From: Agromyces kandeliae
Lineage (GTDB): Bacteria > Actinomycetota > Actinomycetes > Actinomycetales > Microbacteriaceae
Assembly: GCF_009674665.1 (NCBI RefSeq)
Contig: NZ_WKJD01000018.1
Coordinates: 178,457-242,456 of the forward strand
Direction of reading: 5' to 3'
Length of the DNA: 64,000 nucleotides
In this document: piece after piece, positions 24,093 to 32,601 of the stretch
How positions within the stretch are numbered: the stretch's first letter is position 1
Layout of the letters: each line of letters opens with the position of its first letter
Translations under genes and position numbers: made by a program
The notes under the pieces: generated by a model
The model's input: the letters and a program-made list of their open reading frames with translations, nothing else
Told to the model about the DNA's origin: nothing
Databases searched by the model: none

Positions 24093-25337
24093 TCAGGGGC
24101 TAGACAGTTGCGCCGCGTAGACGTGCTCGCGGATCACCGCGCCGGCGAGATCGTACTTCTGCCAGTTCTCGAGCTTCGTGAAGAAGGTGTGCGAGAACCA
24201 CGCGTCCGGGTTCGCCCAGTGGAGTTCGACGGGCTTGTGGGGCAGCTTCGCTTGATCGAAGCGCTGCGTGCTGCCGTTGACAAGCCCGTCGGCCAGTACG
24301 ACGTGATCCAATCGCGTGCGCATCACCACGGCGCGGCCGACGTGGTCGCGGATCCGCCCCCATTCGTCGTCGGACCTCGGAAGCACGGGCGTGTGCATGA
24401 GGACGAACATCCGCACGACCTCACCGTTGCCTGAAGCGGTGAGCGCGACATTCCCGCCATGGCTGTGGGTGAACACGGTGTCGAACGGCGGGAGTGCGAG
24501 CGCATCGTGCCAGACGCGCAGCTCCGATGCTCCGGCATCGCGCGCTTCCTGGGAGAACACGCCGCTCCATGTGAAGTACGTGACCTCGTCGTAGAGGTTC
24601 GGTGTGCACGCGTCGAGGAGGTGCGAGTGGAGGGGGCTTCCGGGAACGTACCAGGAGTCCTTCGCGACCTGGGCCCATGTGCCGTGGATCGCGAGGCTGA
24701 CCTCGGCCCCGGTCGCCGGGGGAGCCGCTCCTCCAGCCGCGCTCGTCGGACCGCCCGTGGCTGTGGGGCCCTCTTCACCGAGGACGGCACGGGCCATCAT
24801 CGCGACGTGATCGTCCTCCGACTCCAAGGACTGCGTCAGAACACCGCTCGCACCGACGAGCCCCTCACCACCGAACGCCCGGAGCCCGGCGGCCGCAGCG
24901 ACGCGCTCGACCTCCGCCTCACTTCCGAGCGTGTAATTGAGCAGAGCGAGCAGGGCCGTGGGCGCATGCGTGAACTCGACGTTGCGCCAGAGCGCGATCT
25001 CTTCCTCCTTGCGCGTCGGCGCACCGAGATACCAGCCTTCGGGCCCCGACACGCCATGGTCCCGCAGCGCGAACCTCGTCAGGTCGTCGAGCCGCTCCTG
25101 ATCCCGCCAGATCGCGAGTTCCTCGCCGGCCGGCTCGACGTACGGAACGCCGAGAGCTTCGGCGTCGTCGCGGATGTCCGCGACCTGTGACGGGGTGCCG
25201 AACGCTTCGGTCGACATCGCCAGCGACTGCGCAGCCCTGCTGCTCTCGGCGCCGAGGGTGTCGGTCTCGTAGGCGTCCTGTCCGAAGACGGGCGTGAATC
25301 GGTCATCCGGGCCCGGGGGCGGTTCGAGGGTGGTCAT
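24093..25337 (-). CDS. Alpha/beta-hydrolase-like protein with a long N-terminal domain
   Basis: A 414-residue protein. Residues 1-190 form an acidic, mostly helical domain I do not recognise. A Gly/Ala/Thr-rich linker follows, then a C-terminal hydrolase-like region from about residue 212 with AIHGTWA (oxyanion-type HG) and the nucleophile elbow THSHGGN (Ser in H-S-H-G-G). A candidate acid is in LDHVVLADG and a candidate His in WFSHTFF. No signal peptide is seen. It is a single gene with no obvious partner; codon use matches its neighbours, apart from a slightly lower GC content upstream. Confidence 0.65.
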   Translation of the reverse strand: MTTLEPPPGPDDRFTPVFGQDAYETDTLGAESSRAAQSLAMSTEAFGTPSQVADIRDDAEALGVPYVEPAGEELAIWRDQERLDDLTRFALRDHGVSGPEGWYLGAPTRKEEEIALWRNVEFTHAPTALLALLNYTLGSEAEVERVAAAAGLRAFGGEGLVGASGVLTQSLESEDDHVAMMARAVLGEEGPTATGGPTSAAGGAAPPATGAEVSLAIHGTWAQVAKDSWYVPGSPLHSHLLDACTPNLYDEVTYFTWSGVFSQEARDAGASELRVWHDALALPPFDTVFTHSHGGNVALTASGNGEVVRMFVLMHTPVLPRSDDEWGRIRDHVGRAVVMRTRLDHVVLADGLVNGSTQRFDQAKLPHKPVELHWANPDAWFSHTFFTKLENWQKYDLAGAVIREHVYAAQLSSP

Positions 25338-25504
25338 CGCTGCTTCGTTTCTCTCGCGAACGGCGTCGACGGTCGAGCGCGACGCTCGAGGTGAGTATCG
25401 TCCTCAGTTCATCGATGCGTGACCCCCGTTCGGGCCACATATCTGAATCGATCCTGACTGGATAGGGGGGATTCGGGTCCGCGACGAGCCCGTACCCTGT
25501 CCGG

Positions 25505-25927
25505 GTGGATGCCTGCGCCGCCCTCGCCGACTCGATCGAGCGCCTCGCCGAGCGCGGCTACGCGAACCGGCGGTTCCTCAAGGAACTGGGCCGCGCTGCC
25601 GGGGTCGGTCGCGGTCCGCGGTGGTTGTTCGACGCGGCATCCGGTGGCAGCAATCGCCTGCGCGGGCGCGGCTTCCGGAGGCACGTCGACGACCGCACCG
25701 ACGGACAGGCGCGCCACTTCGCCGGGACGGTCGCCGTCGCCGCCCGCATCGGTGGGCCGCTGACGCGGTGGCTCACGACGGTGGTGCTGCGCGATCCGCC
25801 GACCACGCCCGACGGGAGGCTCAGCGACGAGGCGATCGAGTTCGCGCGACTCGTCCGGTCGGGCGAGCTCGCCCAGACGGATGCCGCGGGGTGGGTGCGC
25901 GACCGGCTCTGCCACGCGGCGGCGTAG
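25505..25927 (+). CDS. Hypothetical protein
   Basis: A 140-residue basic, Arg-rich soluble protein starting at GTG, with no recognised family. The N-terminal half is helical (ACAALADSIERLAERGYANRRFLKELGRAAGVG), and the C-terminal half ends AQTDAAGWVRDRLCHAAA. There is no Shine-Dalgarno site. TACCCT lies six bases before the GTG, which fits a leaderless start. The upstream gap 25338-25504 shows no other clear feature. Confidence 0.6.
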   Translation: MDACAALADSIERLAERGYANRRFLKELGRAAGVGRGPRWLFDAASGGSNRLRGRGFRRHVDDRTDGQARHFAGTVAVAARIGGPLTRWLTTVVLRDPPTTPDGRLSDEAIEFARLVRSGELAQTDAAGWVRDRLCHAAA

Positions 25928-26003
25928 CCGGCCGGCGACGCGTGCGCGGTCGGCCCGCGCGGGCGCGACGCCGCGGCGCGGAGGGTGGGCGTAGCCTGCA
26001 CGC

Positions 26004-26654
26004 ATGGGCGACGCGAACACCGGCGACCGGGCGTACGAGAAGTACGACGTGAAGCGCGCGCATCGTGAGCTGTACGCTCCGTCGGCGAAGGACTTCGCGC
26101 TCGTCGACGTGCCGCCGATGCAGTACCTCGCGATCGACGGGCACGGCGACCCGAACACGGCTCCGGCCTACTCCGAGGCGGTCGAGGCGCTGTTCGGGGT
26201 CGCGTACGCGGTGAAGTTCGCGAGCAGGAGATCGCTCGGTCGCGACTTCGCGGTGGCGCCGCTCGAAGGGCTCTGGTGGGCGGACGACCCGGCGGCGTTC
26301 GCCGCGAACGACCGCGCCGCGTGGAACTGGACGATGCTGATCGCGCAGCCCGACTGGATCGACGAGGCGGCCGTCGCGGCCGCCGTCGACGCGACTCGGG
26401 CGAAGGGCCGGGGCTCGCCGTCGCTCGACGCGCTCCGCCTCACCCGCCTCGCGGAGGGCAGGTCCGCGCAGATCATGCACCTCGGTCCGTTCGCGGACGA
26501 GGCGCCCACGCTCGCTCGCCTGCATCACGAGTGGATGCCGCAGCACGGACTGACCTTCAACGGCCCGCATCACGAGATCTACCTCAGCGATCCGCGGCGC
26601 ACCGCGCCGGAGAAGCTGCGGACGGTGCTCCGGCAGCCGGTGCGGTCGGAGTGA
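26004..26654 (+). CDS. GyrI-like small-molecule-binding domain protein
   Basis: A 216-residue cytoplasmic protein of the GyrI/SOUL-like ligand-binding group. The recognisable features are the opening DFALVDVPPMQYLAIDGHGDPN, the EGLWWADD segment and the late HLGPFADEAPTLARLHHEWM. It lacks a DNA-binding domain, so it is a stand-alone ligand-binding or hydrolase-like member. TAGCCT sits six bases before the ATG with no Shine-Dalgarno site, consistent with leaderless expression. The role is unknown; drug or metabolite binding is the family theme. Confidence 0.82.
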   Translation: MGDANTGDRAYEKYDVKRAHRELYAPSAKDFALVDVPPMQYLAIDGHGDPNTAPAYSEAVEALFGVAYAVKFASRRSLGRDFAVAPLEGLWWADDPAAFAANDRAAWNWTMLIAQPDWIDEAAVAAAVDATRAKGRGSPSLDALRLTRLAEGRSAQIMHLGPFADEAPTLARLHHEWMPQHGLTFNGPHHEIYLSDPRRTAPEKLRTVLRQPVRSE

Positions 26655-26678
26655 CCGTGGCGTGTGCCGGTGCCGCGA

Positions 26679-27713
26679 TCAGGCCTCCGTCACGTCGATC
26701 AGCACCTTCCCGATGGTCCCCGCCTCGACCGCGTCGTGCGCCTCGGCGGCGCGCTCGAGGGGGAACCGCGTGAGCGGGAGCCCGGCGTCCTCGCCGACGG
26801 GCAGCGCGCCGTCCTCGAGCGCACGCGTGAGGTCCTCCGCCGCGGCGGCGAGCGCCGCGTCGCCGACGGTGTAGAGCAGGAGGAACTGGTACCGGGCGTT
26901 GAGTGCGAAGTGGTGGCGCACGTCGAGCGTCATCTCGGCGCCGCCGTCGGTGGCGTACACCGAGATCGAGCCGTGGTTGGCGATGACCTTCGCGTTCAGC
27001 GCCGCGTTGCGGGCGGGGGAGACCTCGACGACCTGGTCGACGCCGTCGGGCGCGATGGCGCGGATGGCGCGGGCCGCGTCTTCCGTACGGTAGTTCACCA
27101 CGTGGTGGGCGCCGGCCGCCGTGGCGAGTGCGGCCTTCTCGGGCGAGCTGATGGTGGTGATGACCCGGGCGCCCGCCCAGCGGGCGAGCTGGATGGCGGC
27201 GTGTCCGACGGCGCCGGCGCCGCCGGCGACGAGCACGGTGCGGCCGTCGAGCGTGCCCGGGCCGAGCCGCGCCGGGCCGCCGTCGTGCACGGTGAGGGCC
27301 CGGTGGGCGGTCATGGCGGGGACGCCGAGGGATGCGCCGACGTCGAAGCCCGCGGCATCCGGAAGGCGCACGACTCGGCTCGCGGGGACCACCGTGAACT
27401 CCTGCGCGGTCCCCGTCGGCCGCTCGTGCGCGGCGAGGAGGATCCAGACCCGGTCGCCGACCGCGAACCCGGTCGCCCCGTCGCCGACCGCATCGACGAC
27501 GCCGGCGCCGTCCTGGTTCGGCACGACCTCGGGAAAGGGCGTGGCCGCGCCGGGCGCTGCGCCGATGCCGATACGCGCCTTCCAGTCGGTCGGGTTGACG
27601 CCCGAGACCGCGACGCGCACCCGCACCTCGCCAGGGCTGGGCTCCGGGATGTCGCGCTGGACGAGCTGGAGGACGGACGACGGGCCGGTCGAGGAGTAGG
27701 CGATCGCTCTCAT
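26679..27713 (-). CDS. NADPH:quinone reductase-like MDR oxidoreductase
   Basis: A 344-residue medium-chain dehydrogenase. The GroES-like domain begins MRAIAYSSTGPSSVLQL and contains the PNQDGAGVVDAVG segment. The nucleotide-binding motif is VAGGAGAVGHAAIQLA. No zinc ligands are seen, so it belongs to the quinone oxidoreductase/zeta-crystallin branch. It is convergent with the GyrI-like gene and stands alone. The 172-base gap between it and the glycosyltransferase gene holds no clear feature. Confidence 0.88.
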   Translation of the reverse strand: MRAIAYSSTGPSSVLQLVQRDIPEPSPGEVRVRVAVSGVNPTDWKARIGIGAAPGAATPFPEVVPNQDGAGVVDAVGDGATGFAVGDRVWILLAAHERPTGTAQEFTVVPASRVVRLPDAAGFDVGASLGVPAMTAHRALTVHDGGPARLGPGTLDGRTVLVAGGAGAVGHAAIQLARWAGARVITTISSPEKAALATAAGAHHVVNYRTEDAARAIRAIAPDGVDQVVEVSPARNAALNAKVIANHGSISVYATDGGAEMTLDVRHHFALNARYQFLLLYTVGDAALAAAAEDLTRALEDGALPVGEDAGLPLTRFPLERAAEAHDAVEAGTIGKVLIDVTEA

Positions 27714-27885
27714 GCATGGGGCAACGCGTCAGGGGCGGTGAATCTTCCGGCCCCCGATCGATGGCGCGCGTCGGCGGCGGACGGACAGTGCCAGCACCGA
27801 GGCATCCGCCCGCCCTCGAAGGGTACGCTCGCGGCATCGAGCCCCGATCGGACCGGATCCGGGCCGATCCGGACGGTGATCCTCG

Positions 27886-29138
27886 ATGACGAACCCGAAC
27901 GCCCGCACGTACCTCTTCGCGCTGACCGACGCCGGCGGCACCGTGCCGCCAGAGGTCGGGGTCGTGCGTCGGGTCGTCGATCGCGGGCACCGGGTGACGG
28001 TCCTCGCCGACGAGACGATGGCGCCCGTCGTCGAGAGCGCGGGGGCGGCGGTGCGGATCTGGCGGCGGCCGTTCGAGGAGTTCCGCGACTGGGAGCTCAG
28101 GACGCCGATCGCGTTGGCCCGGGGCATGGCCGAGCACATGCTCGTCGGCCCGGCCGCCGAACAGGCCGATGACACGGGCGTCGCGATCGACGAGATCGAG
28201 CCCGACCTCGTCGTGACCTCGGGCTTCGCGCTCGGCGCGATGATCGCGGCCGAGTCGCGTGGGGTGCCGTTCGACCTCCTGATGCCGAACGTCTACGTGC
28301 TGCCCGCCGACGGAATGCCGCCGTTCGGCGCGGGCTCGCGCCCGCGCACGGCGCGCTCGGACGCGCTCGCGACCGCGCGATGCGCGCGGGATCCGCTCGC
28401 CTCATCGATCACTCCACGCTGCGGGAGCTCAACGAGGTCCGGAATCGTGCGGGGCTCCCGCCGATCCCGACGCTCTGGGCGCAGATGCGGCATGCCCGGA
28501 TGCAGCTCGTCCTCACCTCGGCGGCCTTCGACTTCCCCGCGACCCTGCCCGGCAATGCGCGCTACGTCGGGCCGATCCTCGACGACCCCGAGTGGGCGGA
28601 TGCCGCGGGTTGGAGCCCACCCGACGGCGACGACCCGCTCGTGCTCGTCGCGATGTCGTCGACCTTCCAGAACCACGTCGACTGCATGCAGCGCATCGCC
28701 GACGCGCTGGGCGAGCTGCCCGTGCGCGGACTCGTGACGACCGGCCCGGCCGTCGAGCCGGGCAGGATCCGTGCGCCGACGAACGTCGAGGTCGTGGCAT
28801 CCGCGCCGCACGCCGAGGTGCTGCCGCGCGCCGACCTCGTCGTCACGCACGGCGGCCACGGCACGGTCATCAAGGCGCTCGCCGCCGGATGCCCGCTCGT
28901 GATCCTGCACCACGGACGGGACCAGGCCGACAATGCGGTGCGCGTGACCCGGCGCGGTGCAGGGGTCGCCGTCCCGCGCACGGCGTCGAGCGCGCGCATC
29001 GCGCGGGCCGTCGCGGAGGTGCTCGGAGATGCGAGCTATCGCGAGGCGGCGGCGCGGTTGGGGCGCGCGATCGTGCGGGATGTCGCGGAGTCGCCGCTGC
29101 TCGATGAGCTCGAGCGGGTGCCGGCGCGCCGGGGGTAG
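27886..29138 (+). pseudogene. GT1-family (MGT/UGT-type) glycosyltransferase, frameshifted
   Basis: The N-terminal acceptor domain is in one frame from the ATG at 27886 to about 28330 (LFALTDAGGTVPPEVGVVRRVVDRGHRVTVLAD). The C-terminal UDP-sugar-binding domain continues in another frame, ending with THGGHGTVIKALAAGCPLV and the HHGRDQADNA signature of macrolide-type glycosyltransferases. Adding one G to the GGG at 28332-28334 gives a continuous protein of about 417 residues reading PPFGAGLAPAHGALGRARD across the joint. So this is either a recent one-base deletion or a sequencing error. If repaired it would glycosylate a small lipophilic molecule, donor unknown. Confidence 0.82.
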
Positions 29139-29147
29139 TCTCCAAGC

Positions 29148-29882
29148 GTGCCCCCGACACCTGTTCCCGGTGCGGCTGTGACGCAGTTCGCGGTGCTCGA
29201 CGCGCTGCTCGCGGGCGCCTACGAGTCCGGCCTGCGCGTCGGCGAGGCGTGCGCGATCGGGGACTTCGGCCTCGGCTGCGTCGAGCAGCTGGGCGGCGAG
29301 GTCGTGATCCTCGACGCGGCGGCGATCGAGTGCACGCTCGACGGCCCGCCCGCGGTGATGCGCATGGATGAGACCCTGCCGTTCGCGATCGTCTGCCGAT
29401 TCCCGGACATCCCGTCGACCGACGTGCACGGTCGCGACCTGGCCGGCTTCGCGGCATCCGTCGACGAGGCGCTGACGAGCCGGAACCTCTTCCATGCCGT
29501 CCGCTTCGACGGCGTCCTGTCGGAGGTTCGCGTGCGTGTCACGCCGCGCCAGCGGCATCCGCTCCCGCCCCTCGCCGAGGTGACGGAGCAGCAGGTCGAG
29601 ACGGTGGCGCTCGGCATCCGCGGCACGCTCGTCGGGTTCTGGACGCCCGCGATCTACCAGGGCATCGCGGTCGCCGGCCTCCACCTGCACTTCCTCAGCG
29701 ACGACCGGAGCTTCGGCGGGCACGTGCTCGACCTCGCCGTCGAGGCCGGCGAGCTGCGCGTCGCGGCGTTCGCGCGCTTCGACCTGCACCTGCCGACCGA
29801 CGAGCTCTTCCTCCGCACCGAGCTCACGCACGCCGAGGACCACCGCATCGTCGCGGTCGAGGGCGGCGGGGCGACGTCGTGA
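29148..29882 (+). CDS. budA: Alpha-acetolactate decarboxylase
   Basis: Converts acetolactate to acetoin in the butanediol/overflow pathway; 244 residues, typical length. Family landmarks are in order: LLAGAYESGLRVGE, GDFGLGCVEQLGGEVVILD, PFAIVCRFPD, NLFHAVRFDG, the RHPLPPL segment, GTLVGFWTPA and the zinc-binding LHLHFLSDDRSFGGHVLD with three His. The GTG start follows TAGTCT by six bases, a leaderless arrangement in which the -10 element overlaps the stop of the preceding glycosyltransferase. No acetolactate synthase is nearby. Confidence 0.92.
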   Translation: MPPTPVPGAAVTQFAVLDALLAGAYESGLRVGEACAIGDFGLGCVEQLGGEVVILDAAAIECTLDGPPAVMRMDETLPFAIVCRFPDIPSTDVHGRDLAGFAASVDEALTSRNLFHAVRFDGVLSEVRVRVTPRQRHPLPPLAEVTEQQVETVALGIRGTLVGFWTPAIYQGIAVAGLHLHFLSDDRSFGGHVLDLAVEAGELRVAAFARFDLHLPTDELFLRTELTHAEDHRIVAVEGGGATS

Positions 29883-29902
29883 GAGCGCGAGCGGATTGAC
29901 CC

Positions 29903-30253
29903 ATGGTCGAGATCTCCGATGACGACTTCGAGCGGATGCTCGGCGAGGTCTTCGACGCGCTCCCCGACGACATGGTCCGCGGCCTCGAGAACGTCGCGAT
30001 CTCGTTCGAGGACCAGCCGATCGCGCAGCGACCTCGGCTCTTCGGCCAGTACCGGGGCCACCCGCTCACGACACGCGGCGTCTACGGGTTCGGCGAACTG
30101 CCCGACCGCATCACGCTCTACAAGAACAACCTCGAGGAGCACAGCGCCGACCTCGACGCCCTCCGCGCGCGGATCCGCATCACGCTCGTCCACGAGATCG
30201 GGCACTACTTCGGGCTCGACGACGCGCGGCTCAGGGAGTTGGGCTGGGCGTAG
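29903..30253 (+). CDS. Metallopeptidase-family protein (short zincin)
   Basis: A 116-residue single-domain zinc peptidase-like protein. The metal motif HEIGHYFGLDD (HExxHxxxxxD) is near the C-terminus. The N-terminal segment (FERMLGEVFDALPDDMVRGLENVAISFED) matches the small actinobacterial 'metallopeptidase family protein' group. No signal peptide is present. It follows the acetolactate decarboxylase gene by 20 bases and may share its transcript. The substrate is unknown. Confidence 0.88.
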   Translation: MVEISDDDFERMLGEVFDALPDDMVRGLENVAISFEDQPIAQRPRLFGQYRGHPLTTRGVYGFGELPDRITLYKNNLEEHSADLDALRARIRITLVHEIGHYFGLDDARLRELGWA

Positions 30254-30292
30254 GTGCGCGCGTCGGGCCCGGTGCCGCGACCGGTGCGCAGG

Positions 30293-30646
30293 TCAGCGCC
30301 AGAGCACCGCGATCGCGGCGTTCGCGAACGTCAGGATGCCGATCAGCCAGAAGATCGCAGGCGGCACCGAACCGGTCTTGCGCTGACGCCCGGCGCCGAT
30401 GCCGAGGAGCGCGCCGATGACGATCAGGATCACGAGCTTCGTGCCGATCTTGGCGTAGTTCAGGTCGTATTCGATGCCCCACGGCGCGGCGAGCGCGAGG
30501 CCGGCCACGCCGGCGATCGCGAGCCCCCAGTTCATGAGGCGCGTGATGCCCCGCTTGCCGTTGACGAGTTCGACGACCCACGCGCCGAAGAGCACGGCGA
30601 AGCCGACGAGGTGGATGAGCACGACGAGGTGGCGGAGGAATTCCAT
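30293..30646 (-). CDS. Small four-helix membrane protein
   Basis: A 117-residue protein with four hydrophobic segments (about 5-27, 39-56, 66-84 and 96-115) and short loops. The family is not identified, but the N-terminal HLVVLIHLVGFAVLFGAWVVEL resembles small conserved actinobacterial membrane proteins. TAGCGT lies six bases before the ATG, so it is probably leaderless. It is convergent with the metallopeptidase gene. Confidence 0.7.
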   Translation of the reverse strand: MEFLRHLVVLIHLVGFAVLFGAWVVELVNGKRGITRLMNWGLAIAGVAGLALAAPWGIEYDLNYAKIGTKLVILIVIGALLGIGAGRQRKTGSVPPAIFWLIGILTFANAAIAVLWR

Positions 30647-30795
30647 GCGGTCACGCTATCGCCCGTCGCGCCGTGGGAGGCAGACCCCTCGCCGCTCGGC
30701 GCGCCGGGCTACGCTGGCCGCATCGACGGCTCGGGGGAGGACGGGATGCGCGTGCTCGGACAGGTCCTGATCACGAAGTCGGCGACCCCTCGATC

Positions 30796-31485
30796 GTGAC
30801 GACGGACGTACGTCATCCCCGCGCGGGCGGACGCGCGCGTCGCGCCGGCGCCGCGCTCGCCGTCGCCGCCGGCGCGAGCCTGATCGCCGGCTGCGCCCCG
30901 ACCGGGGCATCCGACATGACGGACGCGCCCGAGGCATCCGCCGTCGCCGCACTCGGCACGTTCGCCGCCGTCGGCGACTCGATCACCGACGCCGACAGCC
31001 GCGACTTCGCGGCCGGCGACCTCGGTGCCGCGTCGTGGGCGACCTACGTCGTCGACGACGGGTTCGCGCTCGCCGGCGGATGGGCGCAATGGGGCGCGAC
31101 GACCGAGCGGATGGCCGAGTCGGTCGCGCCCGTCGAGGCGGACGTTCTCGTCCTACTCGCCGGCACCAACGACGTCGCGTTCGGCGTCCCGTTCGACGAG
31201 TCCGCGGCGAACCTCGCTCGAATCGTCGACGCGGTCGGCATCACGGACGTGGTCGTCGCCTCGATCCCGCCCATGGACGCGTTCCCGGAGCGCGCTGAGG
31301 ACTACAACGCTCGCCTCGACGACCTGTCCGGCGATCGCGGATGGCGGTTCGTCGACGCATCCGCGGACCTGCGGACCGCCGACGGGCGGTTCGAGTACGG
31401 GATGAGCTCCGACGGCCTGCATCCGACGGCGGAGGGCGCACGGGTCCTCGGCGCGGCGATCGCCGCGGCGCTGCGAGAGGGGTGA
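30796..31485 (+). CDS. SGNH/GDSL-type hydrolase lipoprotein
   Basis: A 229-residue exported esterase-like protein. From the GTG at 30796 the N-terminus is Arg-rich, then hydrophobic (AGAALAVAAGASLIAGC), with a lipobox Cys. SGNH blocks follow: block I GDSITD (about residue 60), block III GTND, and the catalytic Asp/His pair in SDGLHPT. It probably acts outside the membrane on an acyl or acetyl ester. A 17-codon reading frame (30746-30798) ends on the GTGA start and may be a leader peptide. Confidence 0.82.
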   Translation: MTTDVRHPRAGGRARRAGAALAVAAGASLIAGCAPTGASDMTDAPEASAVAALGTFAAVGDSITDADSRDFAAGDLGAASWATYVVDDGFALAGGWAQWGATTERMAESVAPVEADVLVLLAGTNDVAFGVPFDESAANLARIVDAVGITDVVVASIPPMDAFPERAEDYNARLDDLSGDRGWRFVDASADLRTADGRFEYGMSSDGLHPTAEGARVLGAAIAAALREG

Positions 31486-31504
31486 GCGCGACCGCGCCGG
31501 CGGC

Positions 31505-32392
31505 TCAGCCCGATGTCGGCGTCGCGACCCGCTCGGGTTCTCCCATGGCGGCGCGACCGCGGGCGTTGCCGCGGATGAAGATCAGCAGCACCAGCGCGCC
31601 GATCATCATGAGCACCGTCGCCGGCGAGACCAGGGTGATGAAGACGTTCGTCGTGCCGGAGTTCAGCTCGTCGACGCCGCCGCTCGCGAGCATCGTGGTC
31701 GGATCGGTGAGCCCGTGGAGCACCATCGCCCAGATGATCGTGCCGGTCACGCGCATGATCAGGTACATCATGATGCCGAAGCAGAACGTGTAGGCGAGCG
31801 TGAAGCCCACGGTCGCCACCTCCTGGCCGGTGAAGAAGTTGGCGCTGTGCAGCGCGGAGAAGAGGAGGGCGCAGAGCGCCGCCACGACCCACTCGTTGTA
31901 GCCGCCGCGCCGGAGCAGCACGACCACGACGCCGCGGGTGAGCAACTCCTCGGAGAAGCCCACGAACGCCGCGGAGAGGAAGACCATCAGGATGACCCCG
32001 ACCGAGTAGCGGCTGTAGTCGGTGCCGAGCGCGCGCAGGACGATCGGGATGAGCACGAGCACCACGGCCAGCCACATCCACCAGCGCCCGCGCACCGGTT
32101 GGCGCCCGAAGAGCGGCTTCGGCAGCCACCGGACGGTCAGTGCGAAGACGATCAACAGCACCGAGCCGACGAGCAGCGAGAACGTGATCGCGACGAAGAC
32201 GCTCTCGGGTGTCGCGAACACGTCGTCCTGGTCGATCGCCCCGCGGAGGACCGGCGCCGCCAGCAGCGGCAGGAACTGGTATGCCGCGAGGTAGACGACC
32301 ACGAACCCGAGGGCCTTCCACCACCCGCCGCGATCCCAGAACGCCCGCCAGGCATTGGTGCGGGCGGGGGTGCTGGTCTCGGTCATCGCCAC
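31505..32392 (-). CDS. CPBP-family intramembrane glutamic endopeptidase
   Basis: A 295-residue polytopic membrane protein (about eight helices) of the CAAX-protease/bacteriocin-processing group. The catalytic Glu pair and Arg are in FSEELLTRG. The following His motifs are FSALHSANF and MVLHGLTDP. These proteins cleave membrane-embedded substrates or act in bacteriocin self-immunity; no substrate is suggested by the context. The 209-base gap to the next gene holds a possible -10 element TAGGTT at 32510-32515. Confidence 0.9.
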   Translation of the reverse strand: MAMTETSTPARTNAWRAFWDRGGWWKALGFVVVYLAAYQFLPLLAAPVLRGAIDQDDVFATPESVFVAITFSLLVGSVLLIVFALTVRWLPKPLFGRQPVRGRWWMWLAVVLVLIPIVLRALGTDYSRYSVGVILMVFLSAAFVGFSEELLTRGVVVVLLRRGGYNEWVVAALCALLFSALHSANFFTGQEVATVGFTLAYTFCFGIMMYLIMRVTGTIIWAMVLHGLTDPTTMLASGGVDELNSGTTNVFITLVSPATVLMMIGALVLLIFIRGNARGRAAMGEPERVATPTSG

Positions 32393-32601
32393 TCCACTCG
32401 TCGAGGTGCGGGGCTGGAACGATCGGTGGGGCGACTGCGTCGTCGCCTCACGAGGTCACGCTATCGAAGGCTCGGGACCAATGTCACCTCGGCCGGGTCG
32501 ACCCGGGTCTAGGTTCTGGGGCCGTGCACGACCGCCGGTCGTGACGGCGGGGCGCGTCGGGGGAGACGAGCGCGCCCCGCAGATCTCAATGGGGTGATCT
32601 G

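Noticed and set aside
24060..25340. A toxin-antitoxin or type VII effector system
   Set aside because: The hydrolase-like protein has no WxG-type neighbour, immunity-sized partner gene or secretion signal.
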